Positions 1 to 5,845 of a stretch of 7,780 nt of DNA are shown here, one piece after another. How positions within the stretch are numbered: the stretch's first letter is position 1; each line of letters begins with the position of its first letter. Location: contig OMRU01000033.1 of assembly GCA_900313465.1 (NCBI GenBank), positions 1 to 7,780 of the forward strand. Direction: 5' to 3'. Source of the stretch: an uncultured Clostridia bacterium (GTDB lineage: Bacteria > Bacillota_I > Bacilli_A > RFN20 > CAG-288). The position numbers and the translations under genes were made by a program. The notes under the pieces are model-generated. The model saw only the letters and a program-made list of their open reading frames with translations. It had not been told where the DNA came from and did not search any database.

Positions 1-2351
1 TTTGTGATGAGCCTCTATCTTCCTTGAATCCAAAACTGAGAAAAGAAATCACCAGGATTCTAGAAAAAGAAAGCCAAAATAAACTCGTGATCATCATCAC
101 CCACGAGAAAGAAGAAATCCCTGATTCGGCTAGTGTCTATGAACTGATCAATGGAACACTATCCAAGATCAAAGAAGGAAATAACCAAGTAAGAAAAGTA
201 TCTAGTCTACATTATCAACGAAAGCAATTTTTAGGTAAAGCGTTATTTGAGCAGCTTTTTAACTCCTTAAAGACCAAAAGAGAATTTCTCTTAATCACCT
301 TATTCTCTTTGATGTTTGCCTTATTTGCTATCTCCTTATCCTTCCAGTTATCGGGCAGCGTCTCTCTAGCCATGCAAAAATCCATGTCATCTTATATGGA
401 TGAGAATTCCCTAGTCATCACACCTTCTGAACAAGGCTATAAACAAAACGGCTTTACCACAGCAGACTACAAGGAACTTGAATATTTAAAAAACACCTAC
501 AAAGAGGATGTCATCGACACCTGTTCTTTCTATCTTACTTCCTTAGATTCCATCTTTGGCAACAATCAATCGATCCAGTTAGTATATAACTCAAGAATCG
601 TAGAACTACATAAACTCTCCCTCGATTCCTTTTTAGAATATCGAATGCCAGAAGAAATCATCACTCAAGAAATCGATGAGACCATCAAGGTGAGTGAAGA
701 AGAAGTGATTCTTGCCTTAGATGATGAATCTCTCTATGGCTTATATATCCTTCTTTTTGATAGCAAGCCAAAAAACATCAATGATGCTAGCTTATCTAGG
801 ATCAATCAAGCACTAAAAAACAGTAACGTGATGCTCCGCTTGCAAGCCTTAAAAAGTGAATGGGGATATGACTTAGACCACTCCTATAAAATCAAAGCCA
901 TCATTCCAGATAAAAGTTGTTACATCATAAATCCATCCAGTTTATTTGCAAATATCTTTGTTACTGAGGTGATGCATTTTAAAGAATGCTTAGAAGAAGA
1001 ATCTCTTGCTGATCATAAGCCTTGGACGCTAAGAAAATGTGAAGGATTTCGTCTATATCCTGGACATGCCGACATCTTCCTAAAACATTTCCTTTTTGAT
1101 AAGACAAGCCACGACTACGCCTTAAAAATGATTGTCAGTGATAACTACTATAAACAAGAAGACATCAACACCCATAATCACGTCGCCTTAGTCAAAGACT
1201 ATCTACCCAAAGTCAATCTTGATGAGATAAATCATTTCATCAAGCATCATCCTGATGATGTCTTAAGCGTATCTTATTCTTCTCCTGTCTATACCTATAC
1301 CGCCTCTGGTTATATTTCTGGTTTTGCTAAGCCGTTCTTCTTTTCGAAATACAAAGAGAAGCTAAATCAGATTGAAGATGAGGCTTATTATTCTAGTGAG
1401 GATCTAGGTTCTTTTCAGGGTTCCTTGATTCAGGAGATCCCTGGTGTCATCAAAGCTGATCTGATATCGAGCATGGATCAAAATAACGGGCTAATTTTCA
1501 CTACTCTCAACAACACCTCATTAAAGACCTATTATGGAAAAGCTCCACGTTTGATGAATGAAATTGGTATCTCCAAAAAGATGGCTGAAACACTATTTCA
1601 TTCCTGCACCCAAGCCTTAAATAAGAAACTATGTACTTTAACTTTGAATAAGATAGAAAAAGTAGGAAACAAATACCACAACCACTTTCTTTCTGGTGAA
1701 GTATTGATCACCGGAATTTATGATAGTGAGCAAATTGCAATCTATCAGGATTCTTTATTTCCTCTTTGCTATTGTTTCCAGAACGGTGGCCTAAATGCCA
1801 ATGAAAATAGAGTCCAGCAAGCGGTCATCAAAGTAGATTTGAATCATCATTCTATAGATTATTATCTTACCGATATCAAGAAATATGGTGATTATAGTGG
1901 TTCTTTTCCCATGTATATCATGATTCAGGAAATCAAAAAGACCTTATCTTTCTTATCGATGTTATTTTTAGGTTTTGCCATCCTTTCCTTAATCACTTCC
2001 GTCATGCTTTTATCTCTTTCCCTGTACCTGATATTATTAAAGGACAGGAAACAGATTGGCATCCTTTTAGCCTTAGGGTATACCAAACAGGATATAAGTA
2101 TTTTTTATCTGATATTATGTCAAACAATTGGATTATTAGGTTTCATTTTATCTTTGTTTATATCAATCATTACAGAGCAAATACTGCAAAAAACCCTAAA
2201 GGAATTGCTTAACACCTATATATTTTCTATAATTCCTTTTTTCATTTCTTTCCTCGCAAGTTTTGCAATTTCAACCATGATTTGGTTTATAATTTCAAAA
2301 AAATTGCAAAAAATCACTCCAAATGATGCATTTGAGCACATTTATAGGTAA
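1..2351 (+). CDS. ABC exporter, ATPase fused to FtsX/MacB-type permease (5' partial)
   Basis: The gene enters from the left, and its reading frame is open from base 3. The first visible residues, Cys-Asp-Glu-Pro-Leu-Ser-Ser-Leu-Asn, are the Walker B end and D-loop of an ABC ATPase. IIITHEKE (about residues 30-37 of the visible part) is the H-loop. The TTG at 24 is therefore internal, not a start. The permease follows: membrane segment about 94-116, an extracytoplasmic domain of roughly 520 residues, then three membrane segments (about 650-679, 699-723, 740-765). The stretch RKQIGILLALGYTKQDI and the Pro-Asn-Asp-Ala tail are typical of the FtsX/MacB superfamily. One chain thus carries a full half-transporter and probably works as a dimer. 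Members of this superfamily export peptides, lipids or antibiotics, or act as mechanotransmission complexes; the substrate here is unknown. The outer domain has about eight cysteines. The Walker A and signature motifs would lie upstream of the window. Family assignment is firm; substrate is not. Confidence 0.88.
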   Translation, partial: CDEPLSSLNPKLRKEITRILEKESQNKLVIIITHEKEEIPDSASVYELINGTLSKIKEGNNQVRKVSSLHYQRKQFLGKALFEQLFNSLKTKREFLLITLFSLMFALFAISLSFQLSGSVSLAMQKSMSSYMDENSLVITPSEQGYKQNGFTTADYKELEYLKNTYKEDVIDTCSFYLTSLDSIFGNNQSIQLVYNSRIVELHKLSLDSFLEYRMPEEIITQEIDETIKVSEEEVILALDDESLYGLYILLFDSKPKNINDASLSRINQALKNSNVMLRLQALKSEWGYDLDHSYKIKAIIPDKSCYIINPSSLFANIFVTEVMHFKECLEEESLADHKPWTLRKCEGFRLYPGHADIFLKHFLFDKTSHDYALKMIVSDNYYKQEDINTHNHVALVKDYLPKVNLDEINHFIKHHPDDVLSVSYSSPVYTYTASGYISGFAKPFFFSKYKEKLNQIEDEAYYSSEDLGSFQGSLIQEIPGVIKADLISSMDQNNGLIFTTLNNTSLKTYYGKAPRLMNEIGISKKMAETLFHSCTQALNKKLCTLTLNKIEKVGNKYHNHFLSGEVLITGIYDSEQIAIYQDSLFPLCYCFQNGGLNANENRVQQAVIKVDLNHHSIDYYLTDIKKYGDYSGSFPMYIMIQEIKKTLSFLSMLFLGFAILSLITSVMLLSLSLYLILLKDRKQIGILLALGYTKQDISIFYLILCQTIGLLGFILSLFISIITEQILQKTLKELLNTYIFSIIPFFISFLASFAISTMIWFIISKKLQKITPNDAFEHIYR

Positions 2352-2361
2352 CCGCTTACAT
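2346..2361 (-). promoter_or_regulatory. cre-like operator (CcpA/LacI-type box) upstream of csp
   Basis: On the minus strand the box reads ATGTAAGCGGTTACCT. It agrees with the Bacillus cre consensus WTGNAARCGNWWWCAW at every specified position except one (C for A near the end). It overlaps the stop codon of the ABC gene. It lies about 50-65 bases upstream of the tentative csp transcription start, a placement used by CcpA when it activates, but the promoter itself is uncertain. Eleven bases (TAAGCGGTTAC) are identical to the box in front of the kinase gene. Binding is inferred from sequence only. Confidence 0.45.
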
Positions 2362-2378
2362 TAAAAGAGATGATTTTT

Positions 2379-2405
2379 TTGTCGCACATATAAAATTTTT
2401 ATGAT
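2379..2405 (+). promoter_or_regulatory. tentative csp promoter
   Basis: A possible -35 TTGTCG (2379-2384) is followed after 15 bases by TATGAT (2400-2405), which matches five of six -10 bases. The short spacer and the very AT-rich surroundings make the exact elements uncertain; TATATT at 2405-2410 is an alternative -10. Transcription would start near 2412 and give a leader of about 40 bases. Confidence 0.35.
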
Positions 2406-2419
2406 ATATTTTTATTCAG

Positions 2420-2435
2420 CATTGAAATGTCAATG
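2420..2435 (+). other. small hairpin in csp leader
   Basis: CATTGA (2420-2425) and TCAATG (2430-2435) can pair as a six-base stem with an AATG loop, ending just before the ribosome site GAAGAAAGGG (2437-2446). Cold-shock mRNAs often carry structured leaders that change fold with temperature. Whether this short stem does so is conjecture. Confidence 0.35.
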
Positions 2436-2454
2436 TGAAGAAAGGGTTTAGACT

Positions 2455-2655
2455 ATGAAGGGTACTGTTAAAAAGTTCGACAAAGAAAAGGGCTATGGCT
2501 TCATCACTGGTGAAGATGGCAAGGATTATTTCTTCCATTATTCTCAGTTAGTCATGGAAGGCTTCAAGACTGCTGAAGTCGGTCAGAAGGTTGAATACAC
2601 CGAAGCTTCTACCGATAAGGGTCTCAGAGCTAACGATATTCATTTCGCTGACTAA
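2455..2655 (+). CDS. cold-shock-domain (CspA family) RNA/DNA-binding protein
   Basis: A 66-residue protein consisting of one complete cold-shock domain, the normal length for bacterial Csp proteins. RNP1 is visible as KGYGFI (residues 12-17) and RNP2 as YFFHYS (25-30). The C-terminal strand contains the usual Lys-Gly-Leu-Arg-Ala-Asn segment. Family members bind single-stranded RNA and DNA in the cytoplasm, melt secondary structure, and act as RNA chaperones or antiterminators. The start is supported by GAAGAAAGGG ending eight bases upstream. One oddity: the surface aromatic after Val-Lys in the first strand (usually Trp, often Phe) is Lys7 here. The gene stands alone between the ABC gene and a strong terminator. 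I give no letter suffix because paralogues cannot be told apart from one copy. Confidence 0.95.
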   Translation: MKGTVKKFDKEKGYGFITGEDGKDYFFHYSQLVMEGFKTAEVGQKVEYTEASTDKGLRANDIHFAD

Positions 2656-2670
2656 TCAAATTCCATCGGC

Positions 2671-2704
2671 TTAGCTTTAATCTTTGTTTAGATTATATAG
2701 CTAA
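2671..2704 (+). other. AT-rich hairpin ahead of the terminator
   Basis: TTAGCT (2671-2676) pairs with AGCTAA (2699-2704), and AATCT (2679-2683) pairs with AGATT (2690-2694), separated by an internal loop. It sits between the csp stop codon and the main terminator and may protect the 3' end of the mRNA. No T-run follows it, so I do not call it a terminator. Confidence 0.4.
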
Positions 2705-2707
2705 ATT

Positions 2708-2742
2708 AAAAGGGTCGCCTATCTTCAGGGCGACCCTTTTTT
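2708..2742. terminator. bidirectional rho-independent terminator between csp and the kinase gene
   Basis: AAAAGGGTCGCC (2708-2719) and GGCGACCCTTTT (2729-2740) form a perfect 12-bp stem around a nine-base loop. A T-run ends it on the plus strand and A's on the left give a shorter U-run on the minus strand. It lies between two convergent genes, 52 bases past the csp stop and 5 bases past the kinase stop, so it can serve both. Confidence 0.93.
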
Positions 2743-2747
2743 CGTTA

Positions 2748-4382
2748 CTAACGAGCGTCTTTAAACGACGAACCACCTACAAACTCTCTCATGATAGAGT
2801 TACAAGGAATATCCGAACAACCAATTGGAACAAAATAACGAATCATATTCTTCAATCTCATGGCGATAAGATATTCACTGAGATTTGGTGAAATCTTATC
2901 AAGCTGAGGAAGAGCGATATTTCTGATAGCTGATAATTCATAAGGCATGAAGGAATCAAAGACGAAGTCAGCATTCTCTTGGGTTGGATAGATATACTTG
3001 AATTCACCATCTCTGACACTTGGCCACATACGGATTGTCGTCAAGGCATCCGTACCTCTGGTTCTGGCATCACGAGTGATTCTTCTCAATAATCTCATAT
3101 CGGTCATAGAAATCGGCGTATGGTCATCGATGTTGACCTGTGGCTGTGGAGCAATATAGATCTTATATTTCTGCGTGGTAGGAATATTAGAACAGACCAC
3201 AGAATTCAAAGCGTGAATACCTTCGATGATGATCGGTTGATTATCAAGCAAGGTAACCTTCTTGCCGTTTTCACGTTCATGTGTCTTGAAGTTATAGACA
3301 GGTAAGACGACTGTCTCACCTCGGATTAGCTGATCCATCTGTTCATTGAACAAGGCGATATCAATTGCTTCCACACTCTCTAAGGAAGTACCTGGAACAA
3401 ACATATCTTTTGGTAAGAAATAGTCATCCATAGAAATACGGATTGGACGAACACCTCTGCTCATCAATTCAAAGACAAGACGATTGGAAAAACTTGTCTT
3501 ACCAGAAGAGGAAGGACCAGCGATGCAGATCAAACGAATTGGCGTTTCGACATTAACGATGCGATGACCTAATTCAGCAAGAGCGTTGTTGCATCTTGCT
3601 TCACAAAGGTTGATTAAAGCCATCGGTGAATACTGCTTGATGAAGTGGTTGATGTTAGCCACGGTATCGAGATGGTTATTCTCTTGCCAATGAGAAGTGG
3701 TCATCAAGGCTTCAGCGAATTTGGCTTCATCCACAAAGGTAGGAATCTCACCACCGCATTCCGCTCTTGGAACCTGAATGACAAAACCTGGGGCATAATA
3801 CTTAATCTTGTATTTGCTTAAATAGCCAGTGGAAGGAACAAGATTGCTATAGATGTAATCATAATATTCGATTTCCGAACACTTGGTCTTATAGAGATGG
3901 ACAAAGTTTTCCGAACGATACTTGATAACCTGAATCTTATCCTTGAAGCCCTGTTTCTTATACCAACCGATGGCTTCTTCTTTCGAGACTTTGATTCTCT
4001 CTAAAGGAAGATCCATCTTGATCAGTTCCTGAACCTTCTTGTTGATCTTATCGACAAAGGCAGGAGAGACTTTGACATTCTTTGGGTTCATGACCTTACA
4101 GAACATGGAACGAGAGATATTATAGAAGAATCTCATTTCCAGCTTTGGATACAAAATCTTGCAAGCCATGGCGATGATATAACGCATGGAAGCAGAATAA
4201 ATCTTGGTCGCATCCAAGTCGGTGAGATCCAAGAATTCGATATTGTAGTCACCTTCTTTATCGATGACATAGGTAAGTTCTCTGATTTTGCCATCTACTT
4301 TGGCACAATAATATTTTTTCTGCTCATCACTGTTGAGTAGCGAAAGCAAGGCTGTTTTAGCAGCAACATGAATGATTTTCAT
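2748..4382 (-). CDS. uridine-kinase-family nucleoside kinase with TGS/ThrRS-like N-terminal region
   Basis: A 544-residue protein. The C-terminal half is a P-loop kinase of the uridine kinase/phosphoribulokinase family: Walker A GPSSSGKTS (residues 289-297), SMDDYF (318-322, nucleoside-site Asp), PVYNFKTHER (361-370), IIIEGIHAL (384-392) and the lid segment RRITRDARTRG (433-443). This predicts ATP- or GTP-dependent phosphorylation of uridine or a related nucleoside in the cytoplasm. The N-terminal half resembles the TGS and second additional (editing) domains of threonyl-tRNA synthetase, with IYSASMRYIIA (61-71) where the synthetase has its HxxxH motif; both histidines are absent. Such TGS-kinase fusions are known in Bacillota and Thermotoga, and their true substrate is less certain than that of short Udk. 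The start is fixed by AGAAAGGA eight bases before the ATG. The cre-like box overlaps that ribosome site. Confidence 0.9.
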   Translation of the reverse strand: MKIIHVAAKTALLSLLNSDEQKKYYCAKVDGKIRELTYVIDKEGDYNIEFLDLTDLDATKIYSASMRYIIAMACKILYPKLEMRFFYNISRSMFCKVMNPKNVKVSPAFVDKINKKVQELIKMDLPLERIKVSKEEAIGWYKKQGFKDKIQVIKYRSENFVHLYKTKCSEIEYYDYIYSNLVPSTGYLSKYKIKYYAPGFVIQVPRAECGGEIPTFVDEAKFAEALMTTSHWQENNHLDTVANINHFIKQYSPMALINLCEARCNNALAELGHRIVNVETPIRLICIAGPSSSGKTSFSNRLVFELMSRGVRPIRISMDDYFLPKDMFVPGTSLESVEAIDIALFNEQMDQLIRGETVVLPVYNFKTHERENGKKVTLLDNQPIIIEGIHALNSVVCSNIPTTQKYKIYIAPQPQVNIDDHTPISMTDMRLLRRITRDARTRGTDALTTIRMWPSVRDGEFKYIYPTQENADFVFDSFMPYELSAIRNIALPQLDKISPNLSEYLIAMRLKNMIRYFVPIGCSDIPCNSIMREFVGGSSFKDAR

Positions 4383-4394
4383 AACTTTTTTCCT

Positions 4395-4410
4395 TTCTAA
4401 GCGGTTACAT
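4395..4410 (+). promoter_or_regulatory. cre-like operator at the kinase gene start
   Basis: TTCTAAGCGGTTACAT differs from the cre consensus WTGNAARCGNWWWCAW at one specified base (C for G at position 3). It lies just downstream of the predicted start of transcription of the minus-strand kinase gene and overlaps four bases of its ribosome site (4391-4398). A bound CcpA-like protein here would act as a roadblock, so repression is the expected effect. This is inference from sequence and position. Confidence 0.5.
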
Positions 4411-4422
4411 TGAGTATTTTCT

Positions 4423-4450
4423 ATTATATTATTTCCAAATAAAAAAGCAA
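4423..4450 (-). promoter_or_regulatory. predicted promoter of the kinase gene
   Basis: On the minus strand a perfect -10 TATAAT (4428-4423) is preceded, after 16 bases, by TTGCTT (4450-4445), which matches the first three -35 bases. Transcription would start near 4416, giving a leader of about 34 bases that contains the cre-like box and the ribosome site. Confidence 0.55.
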
Positions 4451-4493
4451 TGATTATCTAAAAAAACAATTCGAAACTTTTTGTCAATCTCAA

Positions 4494-4516
4494 TGGAAAC
4501 TCGACTGGAAACTCGA
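4494..4516. repeat. tandem 12-bp direct repeat upstream of the tetR-type gene
   Basis: TGGAAACTCGA occurs at 4494-4504 and again at 4506-4516, one base apart, so the same face is presented about one helical turn later. It lies between the two divergent promoters, 15 bases ahead of the predicted tetR -35. It could be a protein-binding site for the adjacent regulator or another factor. No function is shown by sequence alone. Confidence 0.6.
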
Positions 4517-4530
4517 AAATAAAACAAGCG

Positions 4531-4560
4531 TTGATGTAAGCGCTTTTCTAGTGATAAACT
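4531..4560 (+). promoter_or_regulatory. predicted promoter of the tetR-type gene
   Basis: TTGATG (4531-4536) matches four of six -35 bases. After 18 bases comes TAAACT (4555-4560), with the extended -10 dinucleotide TG at 4552-4553. Transcription would start near 4567, about 35 bases before the ATG. The spacer contains the third cre-like sequence. Confidence 0.42.
4534..4549 (+). promoter_or_regulatory. degenerate cre-like box in the tetR promoter spacer
   Basis: ATGTAAGCGCTTTTCT has a perfect left half of the cre consensus but two mismatches in the right half. Its centre AAGCGCTT (4538-4545) is an exact palindrome. It lies between the predicted -35 and -10, where binding would block RNA polymerase. 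It is weaker than the other two boxes. Confidence 0.3.
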
Positions 4561-4586
4561 TTACCATTTGTTTTAAAGTCATAAAT

Positions 4587-4592
4587 AAGGAG
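4587..4592 (+). promoter_or_regulatory. ribosome binding site that fixes the TetR start
   Basis: AAGGAG lies nine bases before the ATG at 4602. The in-frame GTG at 4551 would add 17 residues unlike a TetR N-terminus and overlaps the predicted -10, so the ATG is chosen. Confidence 0.85.
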
Positions 4593-4601
4593 CAAAAACA
4601 A

Positions 4602-5162
4602 ATGGAACTTAAAGAGCAGATTCTTGAGGAGGCCATGCGCCAATTCAACCGCGATGGTTTTGACTTCAAGATGGATGACCTAGCCAAAGAGCTACACATC
4701 TCCAAGAAAACAATTTATAAACATTTCAAGAACAAAGAAGATATTTTTCACGTTTTTATCGATGAATCTTTCCAATCCGTCCATGAGCAGCAGGAAGAAA
4801 TTTTCTATGATGATGATCTTCCTATCAAAGAAAAACTCCTTCGCATTCTCAACACCCGTTCTAGATTCGAAGACCGCCTCTCCATTGAAAAAACCATGGA
4901 ATTAAACACCTACTATCCCCGTCTATATGAATTGATCATCAACACCTATAGAACTCAATGGGATAAAGTCAAGAAACTCATCATTCAGGGACAGGAAAAC
5001 GGCGTGTTCAAGAAGGATATCAATGTCACTCTCGTTCAGACCATGATGATGGAATCCATGCAGATGATGCACCGCGACAATCTTCTAAGCAAAGCTAACC
5101 TCTCCTATCGCGACGCCATCAAAGAAGCCTCGGAAATCATTGTCAGCGGTATTTCTCTCTAG
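4602..5162 (+). CDS. TetR/AcrR-family transcriptional regulator
   Basis: A 186-residue protein, typical length for the family. The N-terminal helix-turn-helix is clear: an opening helix KEQILEEAMRQFNRDGF (4-20), then the DNA-binding segment with DDLAKELHISKKTIYKHF (25-42) and the conserved Lys-Asn-Lys-Glu-Asp. The rest is the all-helical ligand and dimer domain, which is not conserved enough to name a ligand. Such proteins usually repress their own gene and a neighbour, often a transporter, until a small molecule binds. The divergent kinase gene and greA are unusual targets, and the ABC exporter lies about 2 kb away, so the regulon cannot be told from this window. A methionine-rich run (six Met in residues 148-156) is a small oddity. 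No strong terminator separates it from greA, only the weak stem at 5191-5206. Confidence 0.92.
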   Translation: MELKEQILEEAMRQFNRDGFDFKMDDLAKELHISKKTIYKHFKNKEDIFHVFIDESFQSVHEQQEEIFYDDDLPIKEKLLRILNTRSRFEDRLSIEKTMELNTYYPRLYELIINTYRTQWDKVKKLIIQGQENGVFKKDINVTLVQTMMMESMQMMHRDNLLSKANLSYRDAIKEASEIIVSGISL

Positions 5163-5188
5163 ATTTTTCCAGAAAAGTTATATTTTCA

Positions 5189-5216
5189 TTAAAAACTTTA
5201 GTTTTTATGTTATAAT
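5189..5216 (+). promoter_or_regulatory. predicted greA promoter with extended -10
   Basis: TGTTATAAT (5208-5216) is a perfect extended -10. The -35 is weak (TTAAAA at 5189-5194, 16-base spacer), as is common when the TG extension is present. Transcription would start near 5223, about 39 bases before the greA ATG. AAAAAC and GTTTTT (5191-5206) can pair around a four-base loop just upstream of the -10. Confidence 0.68.
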
Positions 5217-5261
5217 CTATTCCGCTTAAATTAGAAACATCATTAGAAGGAGCATATAACC

Positions 5262-5738
5262 ATGGCTGAAAAGAACGCTTTAACCAGAAAAGGTAAAGAA
5301 GATTTAGAACTTAAATTACAGAATTTGACCGAAGTCGAAATGCCAAAGGCCAACGACGAACTCAACTTTGCCAGATCCCAGGGTGACTTATCCGAAAACA
5401 GCGACTATGATGCTGCTAAGGAAAAATTCGAAAATATCAAAGCTGAAATCGCCAAGATCAAATACATCCTCGATCATCACACCATCATTGAAGAAGTGGA
5501 AGAAGAAGGTGGTGAAAAGACTGCTCGTTTAGGCGGCAGCGAAATCACTGTCTTAGACCTCACCAGAAACAAGGAACACAAGTTCACTATCGTCGGTTCT
5601 GTTGAAGCTAACCCACTTGAACACAAGATTTCCAACACCTGCCCAGTCGCTCAGGCCATTATCGGTCACAAGGTTGGTGAAACTGTCACTGTCAACGTCA
5701 AGAACCCATACAAGCTCAAGATTGTTGATATCGCCTAA
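5262..5738 (+). CDS. greA: transcription elongation factor GreA
   Basis: A 158-residue protein, matching the family length. The N-terminal half (about 1-78) is the antiparallel coiled coil that enters the RNA polymerase secondary channel. Its tip carries QGDLSENSDYDAAKE, with Asp42 and Glu45 being the acidic residues that hold the catalytic Mg and stimulate cleavage of backtracked RNA. The C-terminal half (about 80-158) is the FKBP-like domain that docks on polymerase, recognisable by IVGSVEANPLEHKIS and the following Pro-Val-Ala-Gln-Ala-Ile-Ile-Gly segment. Near the end, Asn-Pro-Tyr-Lys-Leu replaces the more usual Pro-x-Gly turn, a mild variation. AGAAGGAG lies nine bases before the ATG. With its own promoter and terminator, greA appears to be a single-gene transcription unit, possibly with some read-through from the TetR gene. 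Confidence 0.97.
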   Translation: MAEKNALTRKGKEDLELKLQNLTEVEMPKANDELNFARSQGDLSENSDYDAAKEKFENIKAEIAKIKYILDHHTIIEEVEEEGGEKTARLGGSEITVLDLTRNKEHKFTIVGSVEANPLEHKISNTCPVAQAIIGHKVGETVTVNVKNPYKLKIVDIA

Positions 5739-5753
5739 TCATCAAAGTAAATC

Positions 5754-5777
5754 AAACGTCCTGCAAAGGACGTTTTT
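5754..5777 (+). terminator. greA rho-independent terminator
   Basis: AAACGTCCT (5754-5762) pairs with AGGACGTTT (5767-5775) around a GCAA loop, a stable GNRA tetraloop, and a run of five T's ends at 5777. It lies 15 bases after the greA stop codon. Confidence 0.92.
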
Positions 5778-5817
5778 CTTCTGCTAATTTTTTTCGTTTT
5801 CTTTTTTAAAAAGCCTA

Positions 5818-5845
5818 GCCTCACACGCATATATTATGTGGAGGC
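5818..5845 (+). promoter_or_regulatory. hairpin covering the comEA ribosome binding site
   Basis: GCCTCACA (5818-5825) pairs with TGTGGAGGC (5837-5845) in eight base pairs with one bulged G; the 11-base loop is AT-rich. The 3' arm contains the whole comEA Shine-Dalgarno GGAGG (5840-5844), seven bases before the ATG. If this folds in the mRNA it would hinder initiation. I could not identify a convincing promoter for comEA: the TATATT at 5830-5835 would place the start of transcription inside the ribosome site. Confidence 0.5.

Noticed and set aside
3120..3305. Open plus-strand frame of 61 codons inside the kinase gene
   Set aside because: It lies wholly opposite a well-supported gene, has no ribosome site and no recognisable motif.
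4453..4487. Perfect TTGACA (minus strand, 4487-4482) followed by GATAAT (4458-4453) as a second kinase promoter
   Set aside because: The spacer would be 23 bases, too long for a housekeeping sigma factor. The TATAAT at 4428-4423 has better spacing.
4551..4601. GTG at 4551 as the TetR start
   Set aside because: No ribosome site precedes it and it overlaps the predicted -10. The ATG at 4602 has AAGGAG nine bases upstream and gives a normal TetR N-terminus.
4490..4705. Open minus-strand frame of 71 codons across the tetR promoter and start
   Set aside because: It overlaps promoter elements and the TetR N-terminus. Its C-terminal end just translates the 12-bp repeat, and the composition is Ser/Leu/Met-rich without any family signature.
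5191..5206. AAAAAC/GTTTTT stem as a terminator of the tetR gene
   Set aside because: The stem is six mostly A-T pairs and lies within the greA promoter region; too weak to call.
5217..5230. CCGCTTA near the greA start of transcription as a fourth cre box
   Set aside because: Only the central half matches; the outer bases of both half-sites disagree with the consensus.
5602..5787. Open plus-strand frame of 61 codons at the end of greA
   Set aside because: It is out of frame with GreA, runs through the greA terminator and resembles nothing.
5830..5835. TATATT as the -10 of a comEA promoter
   Set aside because: Transcription would begin within the comEA ribosome site and there is no matching -35.
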